DNA from: Labyrinthula sp. Ha
Taxonomy: Eukaryota; Sar; Bigyra; Labyrinthulida; Labyrinthulaceae
DNA: 64,000 nucleotides
Direction of reading: 5' to 3'
NCBI GenBank assembly: GCA_015227615.1
Contig: JAALGZ010000001.1
Coordinates: 806,001 to 870,000 of the forward strand
Under the pieces are notes generated by a model. It worked only from the letters and a program-made list of their open reading frames with translations, was not told where the DNA came from and made no database searches. A program made the translations under genes and the position numbers. Positions 34,943 through 45,548 of this stretch are shown here, in pieces; position 1 is the first letter of the stretch, and each line of letters opens with the position of its first letter.

Positions 34943-37242
34943 GAAAATGAAAAGTAGAATTAACCTCTAAGTTTGAGTTGCAGATTGTCTTTCTATGAAG
35001 GTGTTCTTAAGTTTTTTATGAGGTTTTATCAGAAGGTAATAATCTGAAAATTTTGGAAGTTTTCTAGCGAAATTCGTCTGTATAATCTCACCTTGATATC
35101 TGTTCACTGTATAAATAGTTTTCGTATTTGTATGTGCAAGCAATCATCAGTTAGTATTGGAATCCATTCTGTTTATGTTTTTCTCACATTTAGTTTATTC
35201 TTTAATATAGCTTTAATAAGAATAGTTTGAAGTACATAGCTTAAGTTTTGCCCAAAGAGACGGTGTACATGTTATTAAATAGGAGTGAACAATCTTAAAA
35301 ACAGGAAGTATAAATGGTTTAATATCAGTTTATGTTTCATGTTAATAATTGCCAGGTTCAAAAATTATACCTTTTGGTCGATATTAAGGGTATAAATTTA
35401 TTGCTCGAAAATAGTTTTTGTAGCACCTTTGCTCGAGAGCTGCGAGAGTTTCAATAATGATGTATTTGTCAATTGTTTCTTCTTCTGCTTGTAGAGAATA
35501 ACTATTTCTTTCAATTGCTATGTAATATAAAGAAAAACTAAATTTAGTCTTTTTATTAATAGATAGCTGTTGCAAATGTAAATAGATTATTCAATTTTCA
35601 ATTAGATAGTTAAAGTCGTCAGAATTCCTTCTTAAGCAGGATACTGTATTCTTACTATTGTTGAGCACAAAATTGCAACACACCTTTTTTATTGGGGACA
35701 GAATCTAATTGCCAAGTTAAGTTTACCTACTTTTAGGATGAAAAACTAACGTTTTGGCAGTTGAAGTATATGATGTCGATGAAACTGTTTGTTATATACT
35801 CTTAATTCATCTCTTAGGGAAAAAGCTATAATAGAATAACCTTAATACCATGCAATAATATAATGAACAAGAACCTCTGAGTTGATATAAGAGAATTGTT
35901 ATTTCATTTTATTCTTTGAAGACCATATTGCTGTAACTTCTAGTTTTCTTGGTCATTTTTTTGAGGAATTTTACCATTGGACAACTTTTTGAAGTAGTTA
36001 TATTATTCTAAGTAACATAACAGCTAAGAAAAGACGCGTGATCTGAATCTCATATAATACATGTGGATATCATTATAACTCTTGTTGATAACACCCCCCT
36101 TTCTCCTTAACCTATCTTTAAATAAGCAGAATAAAGCTAAACTGCATCTACAATCCTTGGAGAGAGCTGAGCTCAAGTGCTGAATAACAAGGTGAAATTT
36201 GGAGGTTTTTGTCTTTCGAATGATCACTGTGTAGAGCAAGGATTCAACATATCTGCAGTACAATTAACTTCTTTAAGAATTAGGTTGCCACTTTTTCCAG
36301 GGCAATACCAGCCTATAGGTTCATCGTTCGTGAGATGCTTACGATATACTATATGAAGACTCGAAGGGTGTTCCAGTGCTCTGATGCTTCAGAAATACAT
36401 GCTCATAGAGAGGGACATTGCACAATCACCTGCATTAATATGTGATGACTATAAAATTGATTTACACAAGCAAATATAAAATTAATTATCTTTTTTAACC
36501 TTTTTAATCTTAGGACCTCCGAATAGGTGCAGTTTTTATATAGTTAAAATGTATCTTTCAAAGTTTCATTTACAACTTTCTACCCCCTCAAACGCTTTCT
36601 CCAATGGGTTTTCAAATTTTGATAGAGAAAAAGCAATGAAAACATTCCAAAATTTAAAGAAGTGTATTTTAAAAGAGGAAATACTTCCTAATGATAGCTT
36701 ATTCCAAGAAAAAAAGCTCATGGTAAAATATTGCGGTATCATTCAGTTGCTTTGTTGTAAAGCTAGGGATTGTCAATAGCATAGAATGATAGCTACTGAT
36801 TTTTTTCGTTGAATATTTAAATTAAATTATTTCATAGACTTCCGTTGTTCATAGTAATTGTTTATATTCATTTATTTTATCCATCATTTGGCAGCACGAT
36901 TTTCCTGTAGCAAGAGCAGCTTTGTTTTCTTTCATGTAGCTGTTTGAGAACTAGATAACGTGGAAAGCACAAACTTTTATAACTATGCAGGATATTGAAT
37001 ATCTGACTCTAGTTTCATACTCAATCTTAAACATTTCTGTTACATTCGAAACTTCATGCTCTATTTGCCGCATATTAACTTGCTGGCCTCAACAGAAAGC
37101 CTTGTGCACTAGAGAATATCAGAATATTTTTCATTTGTAGCTTTAGCTACTTATCGTGGAGGCGACTAAGAACGTTGATCTCTAGTTCAAGTTAAGAATA
37201 TGCTTCTACGAGTTAAAGTCTATGGAAATGCTCATATTTGAT

Positions 37243-37250
37243 GTTGCAAG
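37243..37250. repeat. 8-bp target-site duplication, left
   Basis: GTTGCAAG directly before the element's TAGGGG end; an identical copy lies directly after its CCCCTA end at 37868-37875. Confidence 0.9.
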
Positions 37251-37867
37251 TAGGGGTGTTATTTGATTTATTGATAATTTATCAATAAAAAATTTCCCAA
37301 TATTTTTCTTATTGATTGATTCTGATAATTCCCAAATTATTTTGATTGGTTATTGATTGTCATTGATAATCAATAACAAATTTGGCCACATGGCCTTTGG
37401 CTAAGCGGTCAAAAAAAGCTATATTTCATGTTGCCACCGTATGGAATTCTCCTAAGGACGGAGCATATAACTAAAGTTTCTTAACGGTGGAACCTTATTT
37501 TACTGTAACAAACCTTTTTGCCAAATCTGCCCTGAGGTAGTACTAAAGCAGGAGCCTTACCGTTATACCGTAGCATATTATTTCATTAAGAAACCCAACA
37601 TATCACCTTGTTGCATTCTATTACTGGTTATTCCAGACTATATAGTCTATTTATACGCATTTTCGTGCGTAGCATAAATAAAAAATATGTTGCTGGACCG
37701 TTTGGTTCCAAGGCCAGGTGGACCTATTTATTATTGATTATTATTTGATAATCAAAATGAAAATTCTTTTATTGATAATCAATCAAAATGCAGATTCTTT
37801 TGTTGATAATCAGAATCAAAATGATTATCAAATAATTATTGATAATTTTTATCAAATAATACCCCTA
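37251..37867. mobile_element. Non-autonomous hAT-type DNA transposon (MITE), 617 bp
   Basis: The left end TAGGGGTGTTATTTGAT and the right end (reverse complement TAGGGGTATTATTTGAT) form terminal inverted repeats matching at 16 of 17 positions. An exact 8-bp duplication GTTGCAAG flanks the element; 8-bp target duplications and (T/C)AGGGG-type ends are hallmarks of the hAT superfamily. Both subterminal regions are packed with TTGATAATCAA-type short palindromic repeats, as expected of hAT transposase-binding sites. The interior has no transposase frame (37718-37939 is open only by chance within the repeats). The exact target duplication and near-identical ends suggest a relatively recent insertion. 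It must have been mobilised by a transposase encoded elsewhere. Confidence 0.9.
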
Positions 37868-37875
37868 GTTGCAAG
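37868..37875. repeat. 8-bp target-site duplication, right
   Basis: GTTGCAAG, identical to 37243-37250. Confidence 0.9.
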
Positions 37876-40800
37876 TGATACCAAAGCTCAATGCATTCTT
37901 ACCTACTTGCCCCAAGGATATTTGTTTTTTATTCTTTAGTATTGTATAGTTATCTTCCCATGCATTAGTAAAAACTGAAAACTGTGATAAGGTTAGGTGA
38001 CAAACATGACCCGAAAAGATCAGCCTCATCCCGTAAAGATTATTTTCAAATCGGGATACCTATGTTCGGGTAAAGGTCGTGACAGATTTTCAATCAAAAC
38101 TATTTTTCAGATGTATTTACGAAAGCTCGCAGACACCGTCTTACCCTTCCGTTAGACATTTCATATAGTCACGCACTAGTAAATATTGAACAGATCATAT
38201 TTTGCATATTCCTGCAGAAGAAGCGTTATCTTAATTGAAACATGGCTTCCGGGACTATGTGCTACATGAATATTGTTAATAAAGGACAAGAATTAAGAAA
38301 TTAGATAAATTTCAGACACACAGAATTATCAGTTAATATTCTCAAAATAAGAAATAATTCAAGGTTTCAATTAATATTTTGGTACATGTATATAACGAGT
38401 CAATACTCTAGAAGAAAGCTAAATGTGGTCTTAACATAATATGAGCTGTAGATTTGGATTTTCGCATAATCAATTCGTGTGTTCGTTATTCAAGCAGCTA
38501 TTACCTGCTCAAGTTAATATAACTATAAGAGAAACAGTTAATTTCCTGCTTGGAACAAGCCTATTAAATCTCTAATCCATTTTTAAATAATGTAGATTTT
38601 AAATATAATATCCCTGTATGTATCCATCATTCTAAGATATATTCAAAAATACAGGGGATCTAAGCAAGAAAACCTTCCTCAAGTCACAGTGTTATTATAA
38701 TTAATCCCAAGAAAAACCCCTTCGAAAACCTATACAGAAGTCAATTGCCTGCTTGAGCTTGAATGCATAACTTTAAATTTAATCTTATTATAACATAAAT
38801 CTGAGACTTAGCTCTGGTAGAAAACTAGAGTACAATAATGAGGATCGACTAATAATCTGAGCATTCTTACTATATATCTAAGAAAATGCAATTTCGTTTT
38901 TTTTGCAATAAACTTAATCAAAACTTGTGAATGTGTTTTAAGCCTCGGAAAACCAGGACTCAACAAAAGAATCCTTGTAGCTGTTTCATATTGGTTAGTG
39001 TGATTTAAAGGTAATATACCCCCTTAAACCGTTTCTTACCGCTCCCATTGGCAAACACATCCAATAGAAGTTTATCCTAGAGAGGTTAGTACATGCAAAT
39101 GTTGTCTAACACATTTCCTTGTGACGATATTTTCCATATTTTTCACAACTACTACACTACACAACTATTTTTCTCATTTTTCATATATTTCCTGTAAGGG
39201 TCCAAAGAAATAATATCTTGAATTATAAGCATCAAAACTTATAGACTTCACTATAAGAGTAGAATTTAAATAAGGGTTGTTATGATAAGGAAGATATATA
39301 CATCGCATGGAGTAAGTTTTAACATTTTCGAAGCATCTGCGGGAAATGAAACACCATTTTCAAGCAGGCCAATTTCATTGTATTGAGTAGTTCATACTCG
39401 TGAGAATATTTGGAAAGATTCTCAGAGTATGGTATACGTAAATAGGAAAATTAAATTTTGCTATATAAATATGTTACATTCAATGGAATCGGTTTGCGCC
39501 TTAAGACAAATTTCCCACAATACATTATATGAGATACAGACCAATACTTCATACGATACAAACAGCTGCGTGCGGTACTTTCACGTTAAGTAGATACCTA
39601 ATAAATAAGAAGAAGATTGAGTCTGATTCTGTAAAAAATTGGCCAAAAAATTGAAGTCAAACTCTAGAAGTCAGTTTATTTAATTAACATGGTCAACTTA
39701 GCATTTATTATCGTATTTGTGCTTAATTTGAGCTGAAGGTTAATGAAGATATCAATGTGTTAAAACTAAAATATATATGCTTCGTAGCTCTTGTGGTATT
39801 ATCTAAGACATGAAGAATACATATTATTGATACTGTAACTTTTCTGTGCAGTGGGAATTTTCGTTGTATATGTGGATTATATTTGCCATGAACTATTTGA
39901 AACATAAAAGATGCCAGAGTTGGCAAGACTAGATGTGTAAAATTCCTGTATATTTTCATTAATAAAAAATTAAATACCAATCATATGTAAAGCACAAAGT
40001 GTTGGAAATTAATTTATCAGAGTTTTAGATACTCTAAACAATGGTTATACAACTTCCTCTTTTGGTAATAGTAGATTTGGTTGCATGGTATACAAATTAT
40101 GATTTTGAAAGGTTTAATTCTTAATTCGCCGACACCTCTTGTAGATAACCATTAAATATAAGAGGTAAAAAATGTTTAAATTATTTTGAAAGGTATAAAG
40201 AAACTATTCCTAGCGCAGGGAACGTTTGAAGTAGCAAAAGTCATAAAATTCTCATTTTATTTGGCGAGTCGGAATAGTCGTGTCTGAGTGTCTCTGCAAC
40301 CTCATTGTAACTTCAGATAACTTATAATAAGATCTCAGAGTTTTCTTATAGCATGTGACATCCGAGATTACAGATATATCATAAAAATCCAAAAAAAACA
40401 CATGATAACAGAAAAACTTTGATCAAGTAGTGATTGTTGTAGCAACAAAATTTGGTTTATTCCATCCCAAAATAGGATTTGATATAAGATTAATCGCTTT
40501 TCGACTAGTTGTAGCTGGAAATAATTCATATATCCTTGTGTTCCAAGAAAATGCAGAATATATGACCAAAGCTCAGACATCTCTAAAAGCTTACATTAAG
40601 TTATCTCAGGCTACAAAAATACCTCCAGAGTATAATTAGCATATACCTCTTGAGGTGAGAAAAAGTATCTCCTTCAACTGCTAAGGCAGTAGATTTTATT
40701 TGCTGTTGACAATTAACTTACAATGACCTGTCACTAACATGTGTCACCTTCTTTACACGCCACGCAATGCTCTCGAAAACTTAGAATCGTTTCCCGCCAT

Positions 40801-42684
40801 TTAATCTACTGGGAAAGAATGTGAGAATAACATTTACCGTAGACTAGTCTATAGGTTCTCATTAATTTCTGTAATCAGAAATTTGGTACTTTGAGATACT
40901 CATAAGCAGTTGCAGCCTACATTTTCATATGGACCAAGATTGATGGATAAGAAATTCTACCAATATAACGATATGTTGCTTCCTTTTGTTTACACTCTTT
41001 TGCTCGGAAAGAAATCCAAATTGTTTTATAGCATTTGCTAGACTTCGTGACCCAAGATATTTTTAATTTTAGTTCAGATATTATAAGTTTTAACCATACT
41101 ATTATGTTAGGAGGCTACTCATCGGAAGTTACCATAAAACAATCATGTTTCGATATTCCCGACTCTTTAACATCTATAAGTTAATATTATAAGTTTAGGA
41201 AACATGGTATATTTTGTGTTGTCACAGATAAAAATTGTATCTTGATCAAGTATTTTATAGTCTCTGTTAATTGCGCCAATTAATGTAGTCACACAATGGC
41301 AAGAGTATATGCCTATTTGAACATGCAACAGAGAGGTTATTTGTATAACGGAAAAATTTTCAAACGTTTCAAGTTGGCGTAAGGTAACTCAGGTTTTGCT
41401 GCGAACCCCATATTTTGTAAATACAAGAATTCTACCTATTCAAGTCCTCTAATATCTTGGACAGATTATGGGAACTCTCTGCGTACCTTGCGGTAGCCAA
41501 CTCTTTATTCCATATTTTATGTCCCCATTGATTAATCAGCTTGGGATTGATCAACTACATTCTACTTTTATGATGAGAGCTTAGCTAAACCTGTTGCTTT
41601 CATTTACATTTACCTTCAATCTTTCTTGTCATTGAAAACTTGCAGAGTCTTTATTATCTCTCCGTTTCGTATTTGGCCTCCAAAACATTCATCCCACCGC
41701 TAGTCCTGGTAAGAATCGTTGCTTGTTGACATCTCCAAAGCATAATTTAGAAACTTTTAAAATTATTGTAAATTAAACAGAAGTTTAGAAAGAGTGGCGA
41801 TCTAAAGGAAATTCAATTAACTGAGCAGTTTTTCTGTCGTAAAAACCGCAAAGGTATCCCATGGCCTCAACTCTAGCAGAGAAAACTGAGAGATGTCATT
41901 GTTTCGAATTAAAGGGTAATGCCTACCAAAATACGGAAAAGTATACTATTTGAGATCCACAGTTTATATATCATTTTTTTGAATGCTTTTGTGTAGAGAT
42001 TTTCCATTGGGTAGCGTGAATATATTAACGACTGGTATTTAGCTGTTTAAACTAAAAACCATACCAACCTTGGAGCTCAAGAATTAGATGCTTTAACAAT
42101 AATGAACTATTATTTCTTAGACAGTGCTTACATTTTCTGTTTAGAGAAGCCATTTCAATTATGCTAACCTTATGTCAATAGGTCTTCCTTTAAAGTGAGC
42201 TAAGCAAAAAGATAATAAGCTTCCCTCAAGCAAGTACTTAGAGAAACAACACATAATTGAAGACAACATTAGATATTTTTTTTTTAACTTTGGTTCTCAA
42301 TGTTTAGAAGTTATTGCAGAAAGTAGATCTTTTTCTAGTTAAACTTAATAGAAAACAAGCCTCTTGGGAAACTTATATATATATTAAGTTCTACTGCCTT
42401 AAGAGTTGTGACTTAACTTAATAATTACGATATATATACTTTGTTGAATTTGTTATTTTATACGAGTATTAAATCTCTTTTTGTAAATATGACGCCATGT
42501 TTGGCTAAAATATCAAACCAGTCCAATACTTATTAAAAAACCGTGGTGCATTACCCTTGAAAAATGGAACAATTTCCACATTCAACTGTTCCTAGATTAT
42601 ATGGGATAAAACGAAATTTGGAACAAGAGTGTCCCAAGAGTACAACTGCAAAAGTGTGAGTAAAAAGTTTAGAATAAACAAAAT

Positions 42685-43371
42685 ATGTGTCTCAAAAGGG
42701 GAGTAAATAGTACCTCTTTTGTTTTCAAACCATCTTTCTGTGGACAAAGTAGCATTCATCTTCTTTTGGAAACCAATGCAGAACAAGCGTGGAGTTTAAT
42801 CAACGATAAAGAACATCTAATTCTAATGTTAGCAACTAAAAAGAAAACGCTACCAGATAGAAACAGTCCCCCAGAACTCTGGACTTCAGCTTATGAGGAG
42901 AAAACGGAATATGTTATTGATGAGAAACCAGGGAGGTGTTACAACTACATAAAAAAATATGATGTGCTGGAACTGAACAGAGAAAACAAGTTTGTAAAGT
43001 TGGTTTATAATTATTCTGGATCTCTTTTTACTCGGAGAACTGAACTGAATATTTCTGTTTATGGACATCGTAACTCTCCTAGAAGAAGCGCTGTTACTAT
43101 ACTTTATAAAACAACTCATACAAGTGTTTGTTTGAAGATCGCCCTATTCTTGTCCATTATTCTTCTGGCGTTGTATTTGATCTTAAGAAGTTTAGATTCT
43201 AATGCTTTCCCTCTAAACATATTTCTTGTAACTGGAATAGGGACAGGGCTCTGGTTAACATACTTTTCTTTTATGTATACTTTAAAAGATTTGAATGATA
43301 AAAATATGAAAAACAAGGGAAAAAGGATTCAATGTTATTGCCAGAAAAAACTTAATAGTTATATTGTTTAA
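42685..43371 (+). CDS. START/SRPBCC-like protein with two C-terminal membrane segments
   Basis: An intronless gene of 228 residues with A at -3 of the ATG. The N-terminal 145 residues are soluble and alternate in a beta-rich pattern, with W36SLINDKEHL as a probable amphipathic helix and beta strands near 103-145. Two hydrophobic segments follow at about 148-169 and 176-198, and the tail is basic. The order (about 130-145 soluble residues, then a hairpin of two membrane segments) is the same as in the protein at 48085-48762, and several motifs align, so I infer they are paralogues. A lipid-binding START/SRPBCC fold is a guess from the helix-sheet pattern, not from a recognised signature. A run of AT repeats (43428-43444) lies 57 bases downstream. 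Confidence 0.65.
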   Translation: MCLKRGVNSTSFVFKPSFCGQSSIHLLLETNAEQAWSLINDKEHLILMLATKKKTLPDRNSPPELWTSAYEEKTEYVIDEKPGRCYNYIKKYDVLELNRENKFVKLVYNYSGSLFTRRTELNISVYGHRNSPRRSAVTILYKTTHTSVCLKIALFLSIILLALYLILRSLDSNAFPLNIFLVTGIGTGLWLTYFSFMYTLKDLNDKNMKNKGKRIQCYCQKKLNSYIV

Positions 43372-43714
43372 TCCTCACTTCTATGAAAATCAAGTATAGT
43401 GACACATGATGCCTTATATATAGATAAATATATATATATATATAGAATTTAGCCTGTAAATTTATATTAAGAATTTTCTCTCGACTTTTCACGTTCTCCT
43501 CTACTTTGGTTTTCACCTTTTTCTACTTGCTTTTTTTATTCTTTGTTCTTTTGAAACCTGCCACGTAGACTACTGATGGTCGGATTGATAATAGAATATC
43601 GTGAAACTTGTTAAACTTCGATAACTACAGCGATCTCATTATCGTGGAGTTAACTTGTTCTTACCAAAGCATAACCGCATTACGTTGACAAAAATTCAAA
43701 ACTCAAACCAAATC
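43372..43714. other. Short intergenic region with AT microsatellite
   Basis: Holds an (AT)n run at 43428-43444 and otherwise T-rich sequence that presumably includes the promoter and 5' leader of the biotin synthase gene. No exon was recognised. Confidence 0.6.
43428..43444. repeat. (AT)n microsatellite
   Basis: Seventeen bases of alternating A and T, just downstream of the START-like gene. Confidence 0.9.
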
Positions 43715-44926
43715 ATGAACAGATTATCCGTTAAACTTATCAACAAAGTAAAGCTTTCAAATAAAAGATTTCTTTCGCCAGCATCATCAGCATTTGGAGC
43801 GGCTCTTGATATTTCACATCACTACAATGCACAACCAGTGGAAGCGGAAGTGACCCAGCCTTTTGAGGATATTTCAATCGTGAATAATGCAGACACATTG
43901 GAAATTCACGGCTTAAAAACACATATTAGATTTGATTGGACTCGAGAAGAGATAAGGAATATTTTTGAGAAACCCCTATTGGAGTTGATTTTTCAGGCTG
44001 CTGCAGTGCATAGATCGTTTTTTCATCCTCAAGAAGTTCAGCAGAGTACGCTCCTGTCTATCAAAACCGGAGGATGTTCAGAGAACTGCGGTTATTGCTC
44101 CCAGAGTCAACATCACAAAACATTTGTTAAACCTACACCAACTCTGAAGAAGGATATTGTTCTTGAAGCTGCAAGGCGGGCGAAGGAAGCTGGATCCACT
44201 AGGTTCTGTATGGGAAGTGCCTGGAGAGAAGTAGGGAAGAAGCATGCATTTAAAAATGTATTGGAAATGGTAAGAGAAATTAATGATATGGGCCTTGAAG
44301 TCTGCACAACCTTAGGTATGTTGAACGAAGTTCAAGCAGAGCAGTTGAAAGAAGCAGGTCTTACTGCTTATAATCATAATCTTGACACTTCACCGGAATT
44401 TTATCCGAAAGTTGTACAAACTCGAACATATGACGATAGATTAAACACAATAAAAAATGTTCAGAAGGCTGGTATTTCAGTATGCTCTGGGGGAATCATT
44501 GGCTTAGGCGAAGAAGAAGAAGACCGTATCGGATTACTCCACTCACTTTCAAATCTTAACCCACACCCTGAAAGCGTTCCAATAAATGTTCTTGTTGCAG
44601 TTGAAGGAACCCCGATTGGAGACAATTTGAAAAAGGAAGGTAAGGACTCCCCATCGTGGGTTGAAATGGTTCGAATGGTTGCCACGGCCAGAATAGTTTT
44701 TCCTCGAAGCATGGTCCGGTTATCAGCTGGTAGAAAGGAGTTTAGTGAGGCAGAACAAGGCATAATGTTCATGGCTGGAGCCAACTCTATTTTTACTGGA
44801 GAAACCCTTTTAACAACAGAGAATCCAGAGTTTGAAGCTGATAGGAAGATGTTTAACGTTTTAGGTTTACAAGGAAAGCCTCCACATGAGAATCACATGA
44901 AATCTCCTTACAAGCAAGCCGAGTAG
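43715..44926 (+). CDS. BIO2: Biotin synthase, mitochondrial
   Basis: An intronless gene of 403 residues. Biotin synthase is a radical-SAM enzyme that inserts sulfur into dethiobiotin; in eukaryotes it works in mitochondria. The SAM [4Fe-4S] motif CSENCGYC is at 121-128 (C121, C125, C128). Residues matching the [2Fe-2S] ligands of the E. coli enzyme are present: C165 in RFCMGSAW, C197 in EVCTTLGM, C257 in SVCSGGIIGLGE and R335 in VRLSAGR. YNHNLDTSPEFY (219-230) is the dethiobiotin/SAM-binding signature. The N-terminal 60 residues are absent from bacterial enzymes and begin with a basic, Ser/Leu-rich presequence. The frame is open upstream to about 43655, but the first ATG is 43715, with A at -3. 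It is tail-to-tail with the 138-residue gene, 35 bases apart. Confidence 0.97.
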   Translation: MNRLSVKLINKVKLSNKRFLSPASSAFGAALDISHHYNAQPVEAEVTQPFEDISIVNNADTLEIHGLKTHIRFDWTREEIRNIFEKPLLELIFQAAAVHRSFFHPQEVQQSTLLSIKTGGCSENCGYCSQSQHHKTFVKPTPTLKKDIVLEAARRAKEAGSTRFCMGSAWREVGKKHAFKNVLEMVREINDMGLEVCTTLGMLNEVQAEQLKEAGLTAYNHNLDTSPEFYPKVVQTRTYDDRLNTIKNVQKAGISVCSGGIIGLGEEEEDRIGLLHSLSNLNPHPESVPINVLVAVEGTPIGDNLKKEGKDSPSWVEMVRMVATARIVFPRSMVRLSAGRKEFSEAEQGIMFMAGANSIFTGETLLTTENPEFEADRKMFNVLGLQGKPPHENHMKSPYKQAE

Positions 44927-44961
44927 TTCTGCGTCAGTTTGAAACATGTTAAAGTTTTACA

Positions 44962-45378
44962 CTAGAAACTTTTATTCAACACTTTACTTACTCGATCAAC
45001 AACCTTTTCAAATCCTGGTAGCATTAGTATTGAAGCAATCTCTTCGTCTGTGATTTTAATGTTTGAAATATCAAGTCTGGTTTTTTGGAAGTTTTGTTCT
45101 AAGGTTTCACATAAGAGAATTGCAGACTCGGGGGATTCACACGCAAAACCTAAATCGAGCTTTCCGTTATTATAACTTTCGTGATGTAATTCTACTTTTA
45201 AGTTTGAGTTACGAATGTTCACAACCATGTCCTTCAACAAACCAAATTGAACAACACCATGCCCTTGTACTGTAAAGCACTGATCATACACCTCAATTAA
45301 TTTCACCTCATTGTCTGTTGTCCACTTTCTACCTGTTGATTTAACTGCATACTTAACTTTAAAAATATCTTTTCTCAT
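44962..45378 (-). CDS. Small conserved-looking hypothetical protein, 138 residues
   Basis: An intronless frame MRKDIFKVKYAVKS...LNKSF ending at 44962. It lacks membrane segments and a signal peptide. The pattern of strands (residues 5-10, 24-37, 42-47, 55-60 and 70-79) followed by a helix (80-95, SPESAILLCETLEQNF) recalls a PH-like fold, but no sequence signature confirms it. Its compact position between biotin synthase (35 bases, tail-to-tail) and a tRNA gene (97 bases, head-to-head) and its balanced composition argue that it is a real gene. I do not recognise the family. Confidence 0.6.
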   Translation of the reverse strand: MRKDIFKVKYAVKSTGRKWTTDNEVKLIEVYDQCFTVQGHGVVQFGLLKDMVVNIRNSNLKVELHHESYNNGKLDLGFACESPESAILLCETLEQNFQKTRLDISNIKITDEEIASILMLPGFEKVVDRVSKVLNKSF

Positions 45379-45475
45379 TGCTCGAGTGTTGGGTTGTCAA
45401 CGGTTATATTTGGAGAACAAAAGTTTCATGCTACATGCAAACTAAGTACTTTGCAATTCGTCTACCGCATATAGT

Positions 45476-45548
45476 TCCTGGTTAGCTCAGTTGGTAGAGC
45501 GTTAGGCTTTTAACCTAATGGTCCAGGGTTCGAGTCCCTGATCAGGAA
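45476..45548 (+). tRNA. tRNA-Lys (anticodon UUU)
   Basis: A 73-base cloverleaf. The acceptor stem TCCTGGT/ATCAGGA has one G-U pair, the D arm is GCTC...GAGC, and the anticodon stem TTAGG/CCTAA encloses loop CTTTTAA with anticodon TTT at 45509-45511. The T arm is CAGGG-TTCGAGT-CCCTG and the discriminator base is A. There is no intron and CCA is not encoded, as usual for eukaryotes. The internal A box (TAGCTCAGTTGG) and B box (GGTTCGAGTCC) are intact, and a run of four T starts directly after the discriminator, a short Pol III terminator. Confidence 0.98.

Larger units (their letters stand above)
34943..42684. other. 7.7-kb gene-free AT-rich stretch with one intact-looking MITE
   Basis: The longest gap in the window. 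It holds the hAT-type element at 37251-37867. Open frames at 35384-35575, 36024-36263, 36549-36779, 39723-39980 and 40368-40639 carry no recognisable motif. The one at 36549-36779 is lysine-rich with helical character, but it has no neighbouring exon that I can join to it. Confidence 0.6.
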
